Assembly (NCBI GenBank): GCA_937911235.1
Contig: CALDPN010000208.1
Coordinates: forward strand, 1-7,164
Direction of reading: 5' to 3'
Length of the DNA: 7,164 nucleotides
From: an uncultured Bacteroidales bacterium
GTDB taxonomy: Bacteria > Bacteroidota > Bacteroidia > Bacteroidales > Paludibacteraceae
Shown here: in pieces, positions 5,201 through 7,164 of the stretch
Position numbering within the stretch: the stretch's first letter is position 1
Layout: the number at the start of each line of letters is the position of its first letter
Notes under the pieces: generated by a model
Told to the model about the DNA's origin: nothing
Seen by the model: only the letters and a program-made list of their open reading frames with translations
The model's database searches: none
Translations under genes and position numbers: made by a program

Positions 5201-6904
5201 CCTGAAGATAACTCAAACATAGCCCAGATACAAGTATTTTATAAAGCATTAAACGCTATTGTGGAATACAAACAGTCTTTTCCTTATACAGGTAATGATA
5301 TTTGTGTATTAAATCACGTTTCAGATGGTAGAACATATGAGGTTAAAGTAAGATATGTTTCTGCTGAAGGATATGTTTCTCCTGCAACTTTAGTTCAAGT
5401 GAAAGCTGAGGGACAGTTAAATCCTCCGCCGAACATAGAAAATTTAGATAGACAAGGATATAATATAACTTGGAACTATGATAATAAGCCTAAAGATTTT
5501 GATGGTTTTCGTATATATTATAACTATGGTTATGATACTAACTTTGGTTATGCGGTAAAAGCGCATACAGAATCTGTTTGGGATTCTCCTCCGTTTACTA
5601 CAGCTACATTACCCAAAGGACCATTGACCTTGTTCGTGGTGGCTGTAGATAAAGCTGGAAATGAATCAGAAGTACCTGCTTTTATATCTTTTTATAATGG
5701 CGATACAGAGTTTGATAATGTTCTTCAAGTAACAGACCATGTTAAAAATTTAGGGGAAATAACTGAAGGATATGAGTTTGATGGTGGTATTTACGCTAAT
5801 GAGGTAGGTAGTTTTTATCAAGCAGATGGAGCGTTGTTCTACGATGAAGATAGTGAGTTGTTTTATGGTAGAACACAATATCAACCAATGGTTTATGAGT
5901 TTGACATAGAATATATTGGTGATGTAGAAGATGCCTATGCTAAATTGGACTTTGATATGGAAGGCATCTACAAAATATGGTATAAGAGAGAAAGTAGATT
6001 ACCTTTCTATAAAGATACTTATTCTGTTTTTTATGACCGTTATACTTTTGAAAAAGAAGCCGATAAAACTATAGTGACTAGCCCTGAAGGTAAGGTGTTG
6101 GGACATGTTAAAGTATCTCCGACATTAGCATATTCTTCCACTGGTAAATACTTGGGAATGATTTTAGAAGATGAAATCATTGATGAAAACGGAGCTTTAA
6201 TTGGATATGTGTCTGATTATCCTGATTTATCAGTTATTCCACCAGAGCAAGTTATTTATGATATTAGTGGAGCATTGTTAGGATATACTCAAGAGGGTAA
6301 ATGCTATGATACAGATGGGATTGTCTTTGGTAATGTAGAGGCTGATGGCTTAATTAAAAACAGTTATAACGAAGTTACAGGTTTTTGGGGCTATCCGATT
6401 TTTGAGTTGGTTGAAGGACAAGGAAAGCTAAAAGGTTTTGTAATCGTTAATTCAACTGACGCATATAATTTTGAAGGGGAATTTATCGGAAGTTGGAATA
6501 AGGATGCAGAAGGAGAGAGTTATAACTTCTTCTATCCTCAAGGCGAATATTGGTACTTGTTCCCTGATAAACTGTTGATAAATAACGAAAGAATCCACGT
6601 CAGGATTATTTTTGAAGCTGGAACATCACAAGGTATAATTAAGAAACTGAAATCTGTTATTGATGCACCGGATACGCAAGAATTAATTAGCCAAGTGAAA
6701 ATTTCACCTGAGGGAACTAGATTACCTATTGAGAAAAGGTATAAGGTAATAAATAAAGTGTTCTTGACACTACAAGGACAAGGCGATGTGGCTAATTGTA
6801 GGGTTCTTGATTATAATTTAGCTGGTCCATTAGTAAAAGTTTATAATGCTTCAGGAGAGACTATTAGTGCTGTCGTTGATGCTGATGTAAGAGGATATAA
6901 ATAA
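2216..6904 (+). CDS. Giant tail-tip / host-specificity protein: gpI-like head fused to gpJ-like hub
   Basis: This 1562-aa protein is a gpJ-type central tip protein that also carries the equivalent of lambda gpI. Residues 1-80 look like a beta-grasp fold. Residues 90-168 form an Ala/Gly hydrophobic stretch with possible membrane segments, as in gpI. After a polar linker (168-192) the gpJ part begins with YPIPRVYGRTRF (193-204), then FGYGPLKISEIKIGD (229-243). LAMRIKATDQLSGTLD (409-424) is another conserved block. Residues about 435-620 look like an extra block. HPAWHVFDMLTG (623-634) reopens the conserved part, followed by a Phage-tail_3-like hub domain near 711-850 (SPRNSFNFSFEKTF to GYGSARIKEV). 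Two fibronectin type III-like domains span about 960-1066 and 1067-1160. The C-terminus has FY-rich strands (1199-1275), a G-x-x-x-G repeat array (1286-1430) and an ending resembling other gpJ relatives, VDADVRGYK. The ATG follows a weak GAG eight bases upstream and overlaps the peptidase gene by 35 nt. It should contact the receptor. Confidence 0.93.
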   Translation: MPQVRLIKNPFDKKNDILSIDYGTNLQQVADNIDLPDSIRKHLVVYKLDENLDNPVLIPQEEWANTFPKDGEHYQLFSSFKGRGSGKQVTRMIAMVAIAVVAAYAAAALAAYAGAAAVNAGVGASMTTAGGTTFFGGAAIASAVGYGVGYIATMAAGMALLNALVPLPSQKNQGASESPRTLTNSTNQANPYYPIPRVYGRTRFSPYKVAPDYTEQVGDDTYLRCLFCFGYGPLKISEIKIGDNPIENYEEVEYEIREGWDTDPDITLYSNQVVTQSYAIELTAPKYQDVLTRSNVDEVNIQLSFMGLFRTRPNSKTIASNTASFVISYRKDGEEDWIIHSRPSWTATEQVPFIKTIRIKFPENGTYQIRIQQTKGGNDTVGQASSGTLQAVQNIRYLYPVRKKGLCLLAMRIKATDQLSGTLDGVSALCESYERTFSDKHQEVGITSSSANKYLWTLNTAGPISTWRNQDKMSKLTLTVSFPEGVEPATNVPEDIIEQNVRTVVKYQWSGVTVSGQLIEAEKTYDSGWVNTSEIPDIVEEIWNNEEDPLSEITIKAQKTFQERNYRHYKHVHFPIGGWRKREVTNQDGTGCNAPCDFNVEYNYPVEQVGDAEYHSYWELNRHPAWHVFDMLTGNACVSKVPLENIDVDSFKHWAEVYPNWLVDVAIDGEYTRLECIKNMCSAAKANLTIINGKYTIVLDEPGKIPVAAISPRNSFNFSFEKTFTKDLHGFKVNYIEPDRDWTQQQVIVYAPGYDQTNATEFEVIDSYGCTNRLMAWRFGKFMLAQYRLRPETYILSQDIENLAVNIGDVVRLSHDIIKVGYGSARIKEVYLNEDGRATGVWVDDKFYIPEGVTYAMTVRDPLGSFKTYALQPNEDEEDVLIFPTPLPKDTMPVAGSMIWIGETDRAFVNVVVKSVSPSDDLTATLTLVPLADEIHDESSADVPDWDPIITDTPVTNKKHPLAPRILSIKADESVLVQDITGGWKSTIAVTVAPQPEDNSNIAQIQVFYKALNAIVEYKQSFPYTGNDICVLNHVSDGRTYEVKVRYVSAEGYVSPATLVQVKAEGQLNPPPNIENLDRQGYNITWNYDNKPKDFDGFRIYYNYGYDTNFGYAVKAHTESVWDSPPFTTATLPKGPLTLFVVAVDKAGNESEVPAFISFYNGDTEFDNVLQVTDHVKNLGEITEGYEFDGGIYANEVGSFYQADGALFYDEDSELFYGRTQYQPMVYEFDIEYIGDVEDAYAKLDFDMEGIYKIWYKRESRLPFYKDTYSVFYDRYTFEKEADKTIVTSPEGKVLGHVKVSPTLAYSSTGKYLGMILEDEIIDENGALIGYVSDYPDLSVIPPEQVIYDISGALLGYTQEGKCYDTDGIVFGNVEADGLIKNSYNEVTGFWGYPIFELVEGQGKLKGFVIVNSTDAYNFEGEFIGSWNKDAEGESYNFFYPQGEYWYLFPDKLLINNERIHVRIIFEAGTSQGIIKKLKSVIDAPDTQELISQVKISPEGTRLPIEKRYKVINKVFLTLQGQGDVANCRVLDYNLAGPLVKVYNASGETISAVVDADVRGYK
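2519..2566 (+). repeat. Two 24-nt in-frame tandem units in the hydrophobic segment
   Basis: Bases 2519-2542 and 2543-2566 are adjacent copies agreeing at 19 of 24 positions, and the first 11 bases (GCTGCGTATGC) are identical. They encode AAYAAAAL and AAYAGAAA, part of the Ala/Gly hydrophobic stretch of the tip protein. This looks like a small tandem duplication that lengthened a low-complexity helix. It may equally be drift among Ala codons. Confidence 0.6.
6071..6505 (+). repeat. Array of short G-x-x-x-G peptide repeats in the tip protein
   Basis: Residues 1286-1430 of the tip protein contain at least seven copies of a short unit with the pattern x-x-G-x-(hydrophobic)-(L/I/F)-G-x-(V/I/T). 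The clear ones are SPEGKVLGHV, SSTGKYLGMI, DENGALIGYV, DISGALLGYT, DTDGIVFGNV and YNFEGEFIGSW, with GQGKLKGFVI as a weaker copy. First glycines fall at residues 1292, 1310, 1326, 1352, 1368, 1403 and 1421, giving spacings of mostly 16-18 residues or about twice that. Each unit reads as a beta hairpin with a glycine turn. The copies are diverged at DNA level, so this is an old protein repeat and not a recent duplication. I do not recognise a family with certainty. Confidence 0.7.
6890..6895 (+). promoter_or_regulatory. Shine-Dalgarno of the fibre-like gene inside the tip gene
   Basis: AGAGGA lies 8 nt before the ATG at 6904, within the last codons of the tip protein (Arg-Gly-Tyr). With the one-base stop/start overlap TAATG, it fixes this start and lets the fibre gene be read by new ribosomes as well as by re-initiation. 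Confidence 0.7.
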
Positions 6905-7164
6905 TGACAAATCTTCCTTCTAAACCGGATATTTTAGATGCCAATATTACAACTGGTGTGTGGAAAGCATATTATGGGAACATAAGAGACTTCATATCAC
7001 AAATACCTGGTGGTAATAATATAGGTCAATTAACAGTAATTAACAACACTGTTTTTCCTACTCAAGCTATTAATGAGTTGGTGTTGGCCGATGGTTTGAC
7101 AAAAGCTACATTAAATACGATTAGTATTGATAACTTACCTATCGGAAGTTTGTTGTTGCTCTCT
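6904..7164 (+). CDS. Probable tail fibre or tip-associated protein, N-terminal part (3' end outside window)
   Basis: The first 87 codons of a gene run open to the right edge. The product begins MTNLPSKPDILDANITTGVW, then a helix-like KAYYGNIRDFISQIPGG (residues 21-37), and then beta-strand-like segments LTVINNTVFPT (43-53) and LNTISIDNLPIGSLLLL (70-86). This short polar start, amphipathic helix and later strand pattern ending in a G-x-L-L-L-L strand resemble the N-termini of tail fibres and other proteins encoded just after gpJ in proteobacterial siphoviruses. The role would be attachment to the tip and receptor binding through the missing C-terminus. The start overlaps the tip gene stop by one base (TAATG) and has a good AGAGGA site. 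There is no signal peptide. The identification rests on position and weak pattern similarity, so other late genes remain possible. Confidence 0.65.
   Translation, partial: MTNLPSKPDILDANITTGVWKAYYGNIRDFISQIPGGNNIGQLTVINNTVFPTQAINELVLADGLTKATLNTISIDNLPIGSLLLLS

Noticed and set aside
1..7164. Stop-codon recoding, as in some gut phages
   Set aside because: Genes end in TAA, TAG and TGA at positions that give correct family C-termini and tight junctions, so the standard bacterial code fits.
1..7164. CRISPR array, tRNA gene, insertion sequence or diversity-generating retroelement repeat
   Set aside because: No evenly spaced direct repeats, cloverleaf-like sequences, transposase or reverse transcriptase frames, or template-repeat pairs were visible. 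The peptide repeats in the tip gene are too diverged at DNA level and do not show A-directed substitution between two copies.

Overview
This window is part of the tail module of a long-tailed, non-contractile (siphovirus-type) bacteriophage or prophage. All genes lie on the + strand and are packed almost end to end. The gene order matches the lambda-type tail-tip block H-M-L-K-I-J: tape measure C-terminus, small minor tail protein, DUF1833-type tail protein, NlpC/P60 peptidase, a giant tail-tip protein, then the start of a fibre-like gene cut by the right edge. A lambda-type tip with an NlpC/P60 peptidase and a gpJ-like hub suggests a Gram-negative host, probably in the Pseudomonadota. The DNA is AT-rich with A/T-rich third positions. 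TAA, TAG and TGA are all used as stops, so no recoding is suggested. The host genus cannot be fixed from this sequence, and no integrase, repressor, lysis gene, tRNA or attachment site is present to decide between prophage and free phage.

Layout. Bases 2-862 hold the end of the tape measure protein, open at the left edge. Bases 873-1253 encode a 126-aa minor tail protein. Bases 1257-1754 encode a 165-aa DUF1833-family protein in the slot of lambda gpL. Bases 1786-2250 encode an NlpC/P60 cysteine peptidase in the slot of gpK. Bases 2216-6904 encode a 1562-aa protein that joins a gpI-like part (beta-grasp-like head plus Ala/Gly hydrophobic segment) to a gpJ-like tail-tip hub with two FN3 domains and a complex C-terminus. 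Bases 6904-7164 are the first 87 codons of a probable tail fibre or tip-associated protein.

How they work together. The tape measure sets tail length, and its C-terminal end binds the tip complex. The 126-aa and DUF1833 proteins probably form the ring between tube and tip. The peptidase and the gpI-like part act in tip assembly or in cell-wall passage. The gpJ-like part forms the central hub and reaches the receptor, and the last gene probably adds a fibre. Gaps and overlaps are -35 to +31 nt and no promoter or terminator is visible inside, so this looks like one late transcript with translational coupling.

The most notable points are the fused gpI-gpJ architecture beside a stand-alone NlpC/P60 peptidase, and a previously unnamed (to me) array of short G-x-x-x-G repeats that seems to interrupt the C-terminal domain of the tip protein. 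A second extra block sits before the hub domain.
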